In this document: in pieces, positions 1 through 8,319 of the stretch
How positions within the stretch are numbered: the stretch's first letter is position 1
Layout: each line of letters begins with the position of its first letter
DNA from: a virus
IMG/VR virus record: IMGVR_UViG_3300033182_001279
Span: 1-25,088 of that record
Strand: one strand, 5' to 3'
DNA: 25,088 nucleotides
Notes under the pieces: generated by a model
Database searches by the model: none
What the model was told of the DNA's origin: nothing
Seen by the model: the letters and a program-made list of their open reading frames with translations, nothing else
Translations under genes and position numbers: made by a program

Positions 1-168
1 AACAATTTGTTGAACAATACTTTTTGGAAGAGGAAGTTTATCTCTTGCTTTTAGTTCTTGTTCAAGTTCTTCAACTCGACTTCGTAAAATAATAATCGTT
101 TTATTCAGTTCAATTATTTGTTTTTCTAGTCCAGTCTCAATAATCTCATGATCAAAATAGTCACTCAC
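1..168 (-). CDS. Unrecognised coiled-coil protein, N-terminal part only
   Basis: An open minus-strand frame runs from a GTG at 168-166 to the window edge without a stop and gives at least 56 residues beginning VSDYFDHEII. Residues 13-45 form a clear heptad pattern rich in Leu, Ile, Glu and Lys (EKQIIELNKT, then RVEELEQELKARDK), so a coiled coil is likely, followed by a Pro-containing stretch (KLPLPKSIVQQ). The frame is closed upstream by a stop at 193-195, so GTG is the only usual start. It overlaps the TAG of the upstream gene by one base (TAGTG), which suggests translational coupling in the fibre-gene run. No family is recognised. It could be a fibre-associated trimerisation or chaperone-like protein, but that is inference only. 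Confidence 0.6.
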   Translation of the reverse strand, partial: MSDYFDHEIIETGLEKQIIELNKTIIILRSRVEELEQELKARDKLPLPKSIVQQIV

Positions 169-557
169 TAAAATGTACCACCATTCAATACGTCAAAATA
201 AGGAGTCCCGTTTGCTGCAATCTGCAACAACTGTCCAGAAGTTCCAGTTACACCTTCGACAACACCACCAGTTTTTGTTCTTAAAATAGAATCAGAAGCA
301 ACCGATGATAGAGTCAGATTGCCTGATACTGTAAAGTTTGTGTATGATCTATTACCACTTAAAACAACACTTTCTAAGTTAGCAACTTTATCTACAAGAA
401 GTTTACCACCGATATACTCAACACTTACTGCTGAGTTGGCAGTGTCTGTCTGTCCAATAAAAAGTTTATTGGAAGAATAGGAATAAGCAAGTTCGCCATT
501 AGCAAGTCCCGAAGGAGCATTATTGCTCTGCGAAGACTTTATGGAAATGATTGCCAT
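168..557 (-). CDS. Small tail-fibre-like virion structural protein
   Basis: 129 residues. The N-terminal segment (about residues 14-36, reading PSGLANGELAYSYSSNKLFIGQ) matches a motif common at the start of phage fibre and tropism proteins: a Pro-rich turn, then GELAY and an aromatic/Leu-Ile-Gly strand. The remainder is Ser/Thr/Asn/Val-rich and beta-like (VSGNLTLSS, SGQLLQIAANGTPYF), and the chain ends LNGGTF. The start ATG overlaps the TAA of the preceding gene (TAATG), consistent with coupled translation. Set among other Ser/Thr-rich small genes downstream of the baseplate block, it is most likely a peripheral fibre or decoration protein. The fibre class is seen in the motif; the exact position on the particle is not known. 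Confidence 0.75.
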   Translation of the reverse strand: MAIISIKSSQSNNAPSGLANGELAYSYSSNKLFIGQTDTANSAVSVEYIGGKLLVDKVANLESVVLSGNRSYTNFTVSGNLTLSSVASDSILRTKTGGVVEGVTGTSGQLLQIAANGTPYFDVLNGGTF

Positions 558-811
558 TAGAAAGTACCACCCTTGAGTGTTACTTCTTCACCATCATATT
601 CAAATACCTTTTCGCCTTTATAGGTTCCAGTATTTTCATCATAAACAAGTGTTGCGCCTGCTTCTGTTGCTTCTGCAGAAGTCAAATCGATATCTGATAA
701 TGTAGAAAGATTTGTTGCAGCAGCACTTGACTTGATCGTTAGCGGTTTTGCTGTTGTTCCAAAAGATACCTTTTGTCCTGTTGGGTTAGATATACTTACC
801 TTTAGTGCCAT
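557..811 (-). CDS. Small virion structural protein with GGTF C-terminus
   Basis: 84 residues, beginning MALKVSISNP. The central part (TLSDIDLTSAEATEAGATLVYDENTGTYKGEKVF) has the pattern 'short helix, then LVYDE-turn-Y/W' often seen in small marine T4-like fibre-region proteins in which a linker precedes a beta hairpin. It ends LKGGTF, the same last four residues as the next gene downstream, which suggests a shared contact or a duplicated C-terminal cap. It lies 12 bp downstream of the preceding gene and overlaps the next by TAATG. No enzymatic motif is visible. The structural assignment rests on neighbourhood and composition. Confidence 0.65.
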   Translation of the reverse strand: MALKVSISNPTGQKVSFGTTAKPLTIKSSAAATNLSTLSDIDLTSAEATEAGATLVYDENTGTYKGEKVFEYDGEEVTLKGGTF

Positions 812-823
812 TGCTCTCTCCCA

Positions 824-1162
824 CTATGCTTTGGTGACTTCTGGTGTTACAGTAACAACCCCTTCAACTAATCTACTTCTGGTGTTTGCTGCAGAAGTAA
901 GTTCTACATCATATACATAACGACCTGCTGCCATGGCAGTGGTTGTTGTTCTTCCTAAACTGATTGTTACTTGTCCATCAGTTCTTGGTGAACCAAAAGA
1001 AACATCAAAAACAGTTGCTGAAGTTGAAGTATAGTGCTTACGAATATGTCCGTTTGCAGAGTATCCAGTCAAATCTGTAACATCACCATTGTCGTCAGTA
1101 ACAGTTAGTGTTGTTGAGAAATCAGTTCCTTGATCAATAATGATATTCGCCTTTGCTGCCAT
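824..1162 (-). CDS. Small beta-sandwich virion protein (BppU-N-like)
   Basis: 112 residues, all beta-like. The order of elements is characteristic of a small phage structural domain: an initial strand followed by QGTDFSTTLTVTD at about 10-22, a turn with DLTGYSANGHIRK at about 30-42, GQVTISLG in the middle, then AAGRYVYDVEL and a closing EGVVTVTPEVT strand. The same order occurs in N-terminal domains of baseplate upper proteins and in small structural proteins of marine T4-like phages (family resemblance from memory). It follows the 257-residue fibre gene by only 3 bp and precedes the 84-residue protein. It probably binds or caps a fibre. No catalytic residues are seen. Confidence 0.7.
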   Translation of the reverse strand: MAAKANIIIDQGTDFSTTLTVTDDNGDVTDLTGYSANGHIRKHYTSTSATVFDVSFGSPRTDGQVTISLGRTTTTAMAAGRYVYDVELTSAANTRSRLVEGVVTVTPEVTKA

Positions 1163-1165
1163 GCC

Positions 1166-1939
1166 TTACCCCAATGCGATTGCAAATGCTAGTGATTGTG
1201 CTGTTCCAGGTGCTTCACCAGAAACAGACATATTACCGCTACTGTCAACTGTCATTATTGCTGTGTTTGATCTATTTGCAACTCTAAACACAGAATCACC
1301 ATTATCGTCTGCCAACTGAATAGTAAATCCACTATCACCAGAAGTTGAATCACCATTCAGATACATATCGATTCTATCACCATTGCTACTGCCGCCAGTA
1401 AATACAAGGTGTGGTGAGTTTAGATCTGGAGAGAAACTGGTATTAGCACCAGAAAGAATAATGTTTGATGAGTTAGAACTAAGATCACCAATATCTCTAA
1501 GTGTAAGTTCTTTGAAGTCTACACGATCAGAACCAGTAAGTCTTAGAAACTCACCGTTATTACCGCCAGTCAAACGCCAACGAGCAATATCACCAAATAC
1601 AATACGATCATTACCAACAGTGGTAAAGTTTACGTTGCCTGTAAATACCGTATTTGAATTGAATGTTGATTTTGTACCGCTGAAAGTTACATTTGATGAT
1701 ACTGTAAGAGCAGCATGAGTAGAAGTATTACCACCACTCAGTGTCGTTGCTCTTAGTGTAGAAGCAGAAAAAGTGCCAATAACATGACCATTACCAGTAG
1801 CAAGTCCACCACGATTAGCAGCACCACCTGGATTGATTGTAACAACGTTATTTGCAAGAGTTGTCGCAATAAGATTTGTATTCAATCTCCATGCGTTGAA
1901 ACTATCTACAAGTTCAGTATTTGATACGGTTACTGACAT
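1166..1939 (-). CDS. Tail-fibre-like virion structural protein
   Basis: 257 residues. The N-terminal block (TELVDSFNAWRLNTNLIATTL, about residues 8-28) resembles the 'TFxxWRxxTN' block that opens many marine T4-like fibre proteins. The body is a long run of Asn/Ser/Thr/Gly beta strands with repeated short patterns (LTVSSNVTFSG, NVNFTTVGNDRIVFGD, RLTGGNNGEFLRLTGSDRVDF), as expected of a trimeric beta-helical shaft. The C-terminus (FRVANRSNTAIMTVDSSGNMSVSGEAPGTAQSLAFAIALG) resembles fibre ends that carry per-vertex 'Val-Asp-Ser-Ser-Gly-Asn' turns. A candidate late promoter lies 75 bp upstream inside the previous gene. The receptor and exact fibre identity (short fibre or whisker-like) cannot be read from the sequence. 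Confidence 0.75.
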   Translation of the reverse strand: MSVTVSNTELVDSFNAWRLNTNLIATTLANNVVTINPGGAANRGGLATGNGHVIGTFSASTLRATTLSGGNTSTHAALTVSSNVTFSGTKSTFNSNTVFTGNVNFTTVGNDRIVFGDIARWRLTGGNNGEFLRLTGSDRVDFKELTLRDIGDLSSNSSNIILSGANTSFSPDLNSPHLVFTGGSSNGDRIDMYLNGDSTSGDSGFTIQLADDNGDSVFRVANRSNTAIMTVDSSGNMSVSGEAPGTAQSLAFAIALG

Positions 1940-1951
1940 TTCTTATTCTCT

Positions 1952-2173
1952 TTATAATTTATTGGCAATGGTCATCAATAAATCTTTGATTCCATTTAGA
2001 TCTGATTTGATACTATTTATATCTGATTCAACATCGTCCATTCTATTATTCAGATTATCTCTGTGATTCTTTTTAGTCATATATTCATTATATAATTCAT
2101 CATTATCATTTATGATTGCACGATTCTTTGAATCTCGAACCAAGTTTTTATGTTCTTTGACTCTCAAATACAT
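1952..2173 (-). CDS. Small conserved coiled-coil protein of the baseplate region
   Basis: 73 residues. It begins MYLRVKEHKNLVRDSKNRAI, a block that I recall from small proteins of T4-like marine phages encoded beside the large wedge or tail proteins. A middle segment (NDELYNEYMTKKNHRDNLNNR) leads into a C-terminal coiled coil with leucine/isoleucine heptads (MDDVESDINSIKSDLNGIKDLLMTIANKL). It starts 2 bp after the stop of the 600-residue tail protein, so both are probably translated from one message. Function is unknown; a linker or trimerisation role between baseplate edge and fibres is inference. Its coding sequence contains a TATAAATA element that may serve the genes downstream. Confidence 0.7.
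   Translation of the reverse strand: MYLRVKEHKNLVRDSKNRAIINDNDELYNEYMTKKNHRDNLNNRMDDVESDINSIKSDLNGIKDLLMTIANKL
2014..2021 (-). promoter_or_regulatory. Candidate T4-type late promoter (TATAAATA), internal
   Basis: The minus strand reads TATAAATA exactly, the -10 octamer used by the T4 late sigma factor gp55. It lies inside the 73-residue gene and 75 bp before the start of the 257-residue fibre gene, so it could boost the fibre genes separately from the baseplate genes. Because it lies in coding DNA of an AT-rich genome, chance occurrence is possible. Confidence 0.4.
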
Positions 2174-2175
2174 AA

Positions 2176-3978
2176 TTATGCCAATACAATCAATCTAAGG
2201 TTTTTACATTTTGGTATTGAAGTTGTTATATCAGACTTCAATACAATCTTGAATACCAAAGATTCAAATGGTTGAAGGTTATCCAACTGCGTTTCAATTT
2301 CAGTAAATTCATCTGTCAATGAAACTGGCATACTGTAAGGCATGCGAACAAACTCTTTTTCAGCAATATCTGTTTCTTCACCAACCAACTTAGTTTTGAA
2401 ATACAATTCAATATTGCTTGAGGTTGGGCGATTTACATCTAATCTCAAATTGATTGAAGTTGATGGATTTTTGAAATCGATTTTACGAGTAATGTACTGT
2501 GCATCGCTTGTTGAACCAGTTGCTGCTCTATCATCAATAAACTTAGTTCCATTGACAATAGTATAACTTGCAGTGTCTGTTACTGTATTAGAACCAGCAA
2601 CATTTTCAATATCAATGGTTGATCCATCATCAGCAACATCAACAACTCTGAATTTACCAGTGTTCAATGCACTTCCACCACTCAATGTCAAATGATTACC
2701 CTTTACAACTAATGTTGCATTACTTTGCGCAGCAGCAGGAACAGCAATTGTACCAAATAATGTATTTGATGTTGATTGTGTAATAGTCAAACTGGTGGCA
2801 CCAACAATTGTAACTTCGTCTTGATCAAGATAATTTTCTGAAGAATAGGTTGGGTTATTGATTTCGTTTTGAATTGCTATAATTCCAAGTTGTTTCAAAT
2901 CAACAACAGGACAAACATATTCATCCGCAGTTTCTAAACTCAAACGGTATGTAAAAGATTCTGCATCAGATAAATTGTTTGTTTTTGTAACATCACCAGC
3001 TAAAATCGCAGGAGCAGAAAGAGTATTATCACCATCATTGATTTTGGTAAACGTAGAATCAATTGAATAATCTGTAGAAGTAGTTTTGATAGATTGATCA
3101 ACAGTTGTTTCTGTGTGTTGGATCTTTGCTAATCCAGAAGAAATAACATCATAACGATAATTTCTTGATGCAAATACAGAAGGTCCACCAAATCTTGTTG
3201 CTTTACTAATTCCGTTTGCTGCATAAGGCAGAGTTATGGTATATGTATGATCTGTTGCGTTAGAAATAACAAAGTTGTTTGCAACAACACTCCCCATAGG
3301 AATTCCATAAAGAGTATTGTACGTTCCATTCATGTCTCGAGAACCTTCAATACCAGTAACTTGGACGTAAGATCCATCTGACATCCCATGATTCTTTTGA
3401 TATACACGCATTGTTGTATTTGCTGGGAAAATTTCTAGCGGATCAGCATTTAGTTTTTGTCTTCCCAATTCGCTATCTGCAAGTTTGAAATCAATATTTA
3501 CAGCACTTCCAGTAGTAAACTTGGCACGATACATGTCAAATTTTAGATCTTCTTTTTCTAAACCTGTCCACTTTTCGCCTTCTTTAGATTTGAATAATAC
3601 ACCAACATAAGGTTGTTCGTTAATTACATTTTCGGTCAAATCATCAACAGCACCAACTTCTGAACAATAGATTTTATAGTTATTTGAAGAAGTGCCTAAA
3701 CAAAGAGAATATTCACCACTTTCCAAATATATTGGTGAATCGAAAGTTACAGTTGATGCAACAGAACCATCACCAACTGTAACATCAGAAGGATAAACAT
3801 ATTTTTGAGAAAAAGGAATTATTACATCACCTGGAAATCCATCTACATTTTTTACAACATGCATGTAAAAAGGCAGTGTTGTATCTTTACCAGAAAAATA
3901 CAAATCAACCTTTGTAATCATACAACTGCGATCAACAATAAATGATTGTGCCAAGTGTTCTAAAATTTTATAAGACAT
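2176..3978 (-). CDS. Large tail/baseplate structural protein
   Basis: 600 residues. The N-terminal third is the diagnostic part: LAQSFIVD at residues 9-16, then ITKVDLYFSGKD, LPFYMHV, GFPGDVIIPFS and PYVGVLFKS, leading to LKFDMYRAKF near 145. This order of elements is common in large marine T4-like tail proteins, usually after the motif DPLAQSF inside a longer polypeptide. Here it stands alone as the N-terminus of its own gene, 14 bp after the 1438-residue DUF4815-type gene. The middle is a run of beta-rich repeats (SLTITQSTSNTLFG, VVKGNHLTLSGG) and the end is a compact domain (residues about 500-600). It is a virion protein; a wedge or baseplate-fibre connector role is inferred from order. 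Confidence 0.75.
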   Translation of the reverse strand: MSYKILEHLAQSFIVDRSCMITKVDLYFSGKDTTLPFYMHVVKNVDGFPGDVIIPFSQKYVYPSDVTVGDGSVASTVTFDSPIYLESGEYSLCLGTSSNNYKIYCSEVGAVDDLTENVINEQPYVGVLFKSKEGEKWTGLEKEDLKFDMYRAKFTTGSAVNIDFKLADSELGRQKLNADPLEIFPANTTMRVYQKNHGMSDGSYVQVTGIEGSRDMNGTYNTLYGIPMGSVVANNFVISNATDHTYTITLPYAANGISKATRFGGPSVFASRNYRYDVISSGLAKIQHTETTVDQSIKTTSTDYSIDSTFTKINDGDNTLSAPAILAGDVTKTNNLSDAESFTYRLSLETADEYVCPVVDLKQLGIIAIQNEINNPTYSSENYLDQDEVTIVGATSLTITQSTSNTLFGTIAVPAAAQSNATLVVKGNHLTLSGGSALNTGKFRVVDVADDGSTIDIENVAGSNTVTDTASYTIVNGTKFIDDRAATGSTSDAQYITRKIDFKNPSTSINLRLDVNRPTSSNIELYFKTKLVGEETDIAEKEFVRMPYSMPVSLTDEFTEIETQLDNLQPFESLVFKIVLKSDITTSIPKCKNLRLIVLA

Positions 3979-3992
3979 TATTAGTTATACCC

Positions 3993-6900
3993 TTAGATTG
4001 GAGATTGTCCAGTTGATGCGAATCCACCACCACTTTTGATATTTGCAGAAACGTCTGCCCAAATACCTGTTGCATTATTTCCATCAGAACCAACAGCAGA
4101 TACTGCTGCAACTGCCATATGCGCTGCAACTGCCGATGTATCATTTCTATCGCCACCTGCTGCTTCAACTGCATCTCTTGATGCTGAGATTGCTGCACTA
4201 TCCGCACCGTGTTGTTCAATTCCAGCATAGATAATATCAACAGTAACCTCATATAAATCTACTGCTGCTTGGGTGTATCCACTACCAACGCTGTAACTAC
4301 CAACATTTGATGGATTGACGCCATCAGATACAGAAACAGCACCAAAATCTATGTTACCACCACCAGCAGTATTTGTCCAATAATCATTACCGCCATCGTC
4401 AACTTCATTACGATCAAATGCCCATGCATACAACCCATCAAGATATCCATATTGAGGTGTTGGTTCTGGATCAGGTGGATCAGGTGGAGGAGAATATGTA
4501 TTCACAGTTCTATTCTCAATTGATGAACTTGATGTGATGACACCATTTCTTGTTGAGATAATTTCATCACGAACAACTCTTGATTCGCCAGTTGCTTCGA
4601 AAAGTGCTTGTCCGTATGTTTCAATATCGTCTTCATCATTAGTTGGAGAATCCGAAACCACAATTGTATGCTGTCCAGTATTCATTCCATGGATACTGGA
4701 AACATATCCAAATATGATAGAAGCGGCACCTGATGCATCAGTATATATTTCTGAAACTCCAGGAGTATCCCAAATATCGGATGGACTATCTTCTCTTGGT
4801 TTACAAGAGCGTGTAACATTTATGTTATCCATAAACACATAAAGTCTTGTTGATGGTTTCATACCTTCAACATCAATCTTGATTTGAACATCACGCATTT
4901 TTGGAATAAACGAAGAACTCAATACAACATCTTCGTTTCTTGTTACATCAATTTGTTCTTCTACTACAAATGTTGTTACATTTCTACTTTGATATAGATC
5001 ATACCCAACTTCTTTATCGGTTTTCCATGAATCATAAACAGTGTTATAGATATTTCCATTATTTTGAGCGACGAATGAATCATAATCGCCATCAACGTTC
5101 TTATAAATTTCTGGTTGCTCAGTATCCTCAAACCAGTTATCAACTGCAGGATCTAGTGTAACTTTACCATTATAAGAAATAACTTCAAATGGATTCAAGT
5201 TATTCGTTTTGGAAGTTCTTTGATTTGAAATGAATTTTTCTTCTGATGCATAATCCATTGTAATCAAATCACCAGTCAAAGCATATCCAGCAGATGTTCT
5301 ATCAACATCAGAATCCAAAACTTCAGCAAGTTTGAATCTATTTGCATTTGCTAAAGGTCTCAATTCAAATCTATTTGGATCAACAGCAACAGAATAGTCG
5401 TTGTTGAATGGATCGCCAATACCATGTCCTTTGAATGCATCTACAACGAATCCGTTTTTGAATCTATCAAACCCTTCATCGTCTTTGATTTGGAAAATTT
5501 CTGCTTGCTTTTCAAGCAAAGAAAGACTTGTATAATACTCAATATTCTTGATTCTTTGATCAAGTTTACTAATGTCTTTCATTGTATAACGACGTGCTTC
5601 TAATGGAATAATATTCACATCATCTTTTATATTGAACACGTATGGTTTTTGCTCTAAAACAAATAATGCAAGAGAATCAGCAGGAGTTTTTGGTTCGATT
5701 CCATTGAACTTACTGACACCTTTGATATACTTTATCTCACCGTATCTATCAAGAACAATCTTATCTTTTCTTGGTAAATAATAATCATATGTTGTGATCA
5801 TATCATTTTCAAAATCAGGCATAGAACCAACACTTGATCCAGTTCCAGTAAATCCAGTTCCAGCGTCATTGATACGTGGACGGAAATCTAAACAGTCTCT
5901 AAGAACATATTCATTATTATTCAAAGTTACTGTTTGAATATCTTTGTAGTCAATATCTGCATATGAGTCAACACTAAAGTAATCGCCAGCACCATGACTA
6001 AAGTAATCAAATGTTACTCTAATTGGACGATTTGGTGGAGTCTCGCCTTTTTTCAAAGAAACAGAACCAATTCCATAGTAAGACTCTGTTTGTCCAGTGT
6101 TCAACGTATATCTATTTGTAATATCAATAGAATTATTTGAATAGAAAGAAGAACCAAAATCCACATTGGCAGACATTTTTACGCTCTTCAGTTTATATAC
6201 GTCTGCTTTACCCAACTTCAATGTAGGAATTGCTGCTGTTGCTTCTGTTGTAAAATCAATTGTTGAATTTGAATTCAATGTTTTGACTTTCTTATCACCA
6301 GCAGTAGATGTTCTTGCAACTGTTGTCATGATATAAACAGTCTCAGAGGTGTATCCATCTCCACTCAAATCAATCGTTACAGTTTTACCTGTTGGTGAAC
6401 CACCACGTGTAACCTTTCCAGACAAATCAATTACATTACCATCGTCAGAACCAGAAGTAATGATCAATGAATAGTTTTCGTCTGAATATGATGAGAACGT
6501 TTCATCAGAACCCGCAGTAAGAGTTACAACACCTGCAGCAAGTGTTTCTGAATGATACTTTCTAACTGAATAAGAGGTGCTTGTTCCATCAGAATCTACT
6601 GTTCTGATTACGTTAGCAGGCATTTTGAAGATATATGATTTTTTATCTTGATCTTCAACTTTTGAAGTAATCAAAGAATAAACAGAACTGGTGGTGTTAC
6701 TTGCAGTTCCATCATGTGCGATTACAAGATTTTGATCATCAGTAATTGTCACAACACGAATACGATCGCCATTTACATCAAGATAATCTGTATTTGCAAG
6801 TTGGGTTGTAAATCGAGTACCAGTACCAACAATAGTATTAGCAACATTATCTACAGTAACAGAACCAGTCAAGAATGTGGTTTGTGGACGAATATCTGCT

Positions 6901-8309
6901 GTAAAATCTTCATAACCAGTGTTGTTGAAGTACACTTGTTTTGCATCATCTGTAAATGAATATCCAGTAGTCATTTGGATGTCAAACAAATACACCTTAT
7001 ATTTTGCTGAAGAAGTTCCAATATCACCACTATAATGTTCAATAGATCTTACACGTGCAGTACCAACTGCAGTTCCTGCAGAACTACCAACGGTTGAGGT
7101 ATATTGATTATAGAAAGTAACTTTCGGCAGATCACCAAGTGGTGGTAAAGAATTTAGATTATCAACAATAATATAATTACCAAATGGAAGAGCAACAGTT
7201 CCTAAAGTGACTGTATCATAGTCTCTTGCTTTGTCTGCATCAACAAAACGGTTGTTGATGTTTATAACCTCATATCCTTTTACATATGCCTTTCCAGGAG
7301 TAATATCACAAACAATCTTGTCAGCATCACCACCATCGTCAGATGAATAGAATCCATTGATGAAGAAAGGAGAATTATTTGCTCTCAAATGCTCATTCAA
7401 TTTGATTCCGTAATTTCTTACAATATAATCACCAGATTCATCATACGTTCTTCTGGCCATAACATCTTGTAAAACGTTATAATCGGTTGCTGCTTTTGTG
7501 CTGATGATTTTTCCGCCTTGGATTCTCGCCAACTCAACAAAGTTTGGATCATCTGTTGCAGCGTCAGTAAAATCTCTTGTTGCTAATGCTAGAGAAATCT
7601 TATAACGATTAGCACCTGGAGCAGCATAGTTATAAGAACCTTGCGCTGGATCAAGCAAAGAAGAATCAGCAATAGAATCTACAGTTTCTTCAGTAATATC
7701 AAAACCAACAATCTTGTCTGTTGTTGCAGTATATTTTGAAATGATCAACGTTTCGTCAGCAAAGTAAACAAAGTTACCTTTTACATAGATAACACCAGAC
7801 TCAACAGAGAATGCTTCACCGTTACCTGTTGCGCTGGTATCAACAACTTGTACTTCTTCTCCACCGCTGGTAGAAAGAATTTCTTCTTCCTCAAATACAT
7901 ATGTTTCACCATCTGAACCAGAATTTGTATATCTAACAAATAAAGTTGGTGGATCAGAATCTTCTGAAATTGTTGCAGCAACAACTTTTGCTGTTACGCC
8001 AGTTGTAGCACCAGTAATTACTTGACCAACCCAATCTTCAATAAGACTATCTGCTGAAACAGAATCATAAGTATCTTCAAGTTTTACAGACTTATAGTTC
8101 TTATCATAAAAGGTTGATCCAGGAACAACAATAGCACCTTCTTTGAAGATATTATTTCCGAACTTTTCGATCTGTTTGTTGATGATGGTTTGCATCTGCG
8201 TAAGTTCTCTGCCTTGCACAGCATAACCTGGACGGAAAAGAATTCTATGGAATCCTTTCGTTTCATCGAAGTCGTCGTAGTATGGATCGGTATTAAAATT
8301 AATTGCCAT
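3993..8309 (-). CDS. Very large DUF4815-type baseplate structural protein
   Basis: 1438 residues. The N-terminus (FNTDPYYDDFDETKGFHRILFRPGYAVQGRELTQMQ, about 5-40) is the signature of the DUF4815 phage protein family, abundant in marine T4-like phages as a virion protein. It continues with KQIEKFGNNIFKEGAIV, an aromatic-rich domain with VNGFYSSDDGGDADK and a long beta-rich body. Near residues 920-950 a helical block (KDISKLDQRIKNIEYYTSLSLLEKQAE) precedes a second conserved part. An acidic proline-rich hinge (PPPDPPDPEPTP) lies at about 1272-1284, followed by a Gly/Ala-rich module of about 155 residues. In related phages the chain appears to continue into the domain that is encoded here by the next gene. 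Role: baseplate wedge periphery, inferred from order and family. Confidence 0.8.
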   Translation of the reverse strand: MAINFNTDPYYDDFDETKGFHRILFRPGYAVQGRELTQMQTIINKQIEKFGNNIFKEGAIVVPGSTFYDKNYKSVKLEDTYDSVSADSLIEDWVGQVITGATTGVTAKVVAATISEDSDPPTLFVRYTNSGSDGETYVFEEEEILSTSGGEEVQVVDTSATGNGEAFSVESGVIYVKGNFVYFADETLIISKYTATTDKIVGFDITEETVDSIADSSLLDPAQGSYNYAAPGANRYKISLALATRDFTDAATDDPNFVELARIQGGKIISTKAATDYNVLQDVMARRTYDESGDYIVRNYGIKLNEHLRANNSPFFINGFYSSDDGGDADKIVCDITPGKAYVKGYEVININNRFVDADKARDYDTVTLGTVALPFGNYIIVDNLNSLPPLGDLPKVTFYNQYTSTVGSSAGTAVGTARVRSIEHYSGDIGTSSAKYKVYLFDIQMTTGYSFTDDAKQVYFNNTGYEDFTADIRPQTTFLTGSVTVDNVANTIVGTGTRFTTQLANTDYLDVNGDRIRVVTITDDQNLVIAHDGTASNTTSSVYSLITSKVEDQDKKSYIFKMPANVIRTVDSDGTSTSYSVRKYHSETLAAGVVTLTAGSDETFSSYSDENYSLIITSGSDDGNVIDLSGKVTRGGSPTGKTVTIDLSGDGYTSETVYIMTTVARTSTAGDKKVKTLNSNSTIDFTTEATAAIPTLKLGKADVYKLKSVKMSANVDFGSSFYSNNSIDITNRYTLNTGQTESYYGIGSVSLKKGETPPNRPIRVTFDYFSHGAGDYFSVDSYADIDYKDIQTVTLNNNEYVLRDCLDFRPRINDAGTGFTGTGSSVGSMPDFENDMITTYDYYLPRKDKIVLDRYGEIKYIKGVSKFNGIEPKTPADSLALFVLEQKPYVFNIKDDVNIIPLEARRYTMKDISKLDQRIKNIEYYTSLSLLEKQAEIFQIKDDEGFDRFKNGFVVDAFKGHGIGDPFNNDYSVAVDPNRFELRPLANANRFKLAEVLDSDVDRTSAGYALTGDLITMDYASEEKFISNQRTSKTNNLNPFEVISYNGKVTLDPAVDNWFEDTEQPEIYKNVDGDYDSFVAQNNGNIYNTVYDSWKTDKEVGYDLYQSRNVTTFVVEEQIDVTRNEDVVLSSSFIPKMRDVQIKIDVEGMKPSTRLYVFMDNINVTRSCKPREDSPSDIWDTPGVSEIYTDASGAASIIFGYVSSIHGMNTGQHTIVVSDSPTNDEDDIETYGQALFEATGESRVVRDEIISTRNGVITSSSSIENRTVNTYSPPPDPPDPEPTPQYGYLDGLYAWAFDRNEVDDGGNDYWTNTAGGGNIDFGAVSVSDGVNPSNVGSYSVGSGYTQAAVDLYEVTVDIIYAGIEQHGADSAAISASRDAVEAAGGDRNDTSAVAAHMAVAAVSAVGSDGNNATGIWADVSANIKSGGGFASTGQSPI

Positions 8310-8319
8310 TTGTTATTCC

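Noticed and set aside
3968-4252. A 94-codon minus-strand frame over the end of the DUF4815-type gene
   Set aside because: It lies inside the 1438-residue gene in another frame, is Gln/Leu-rich from shifted Ala/Val codons, and has no family-like features.
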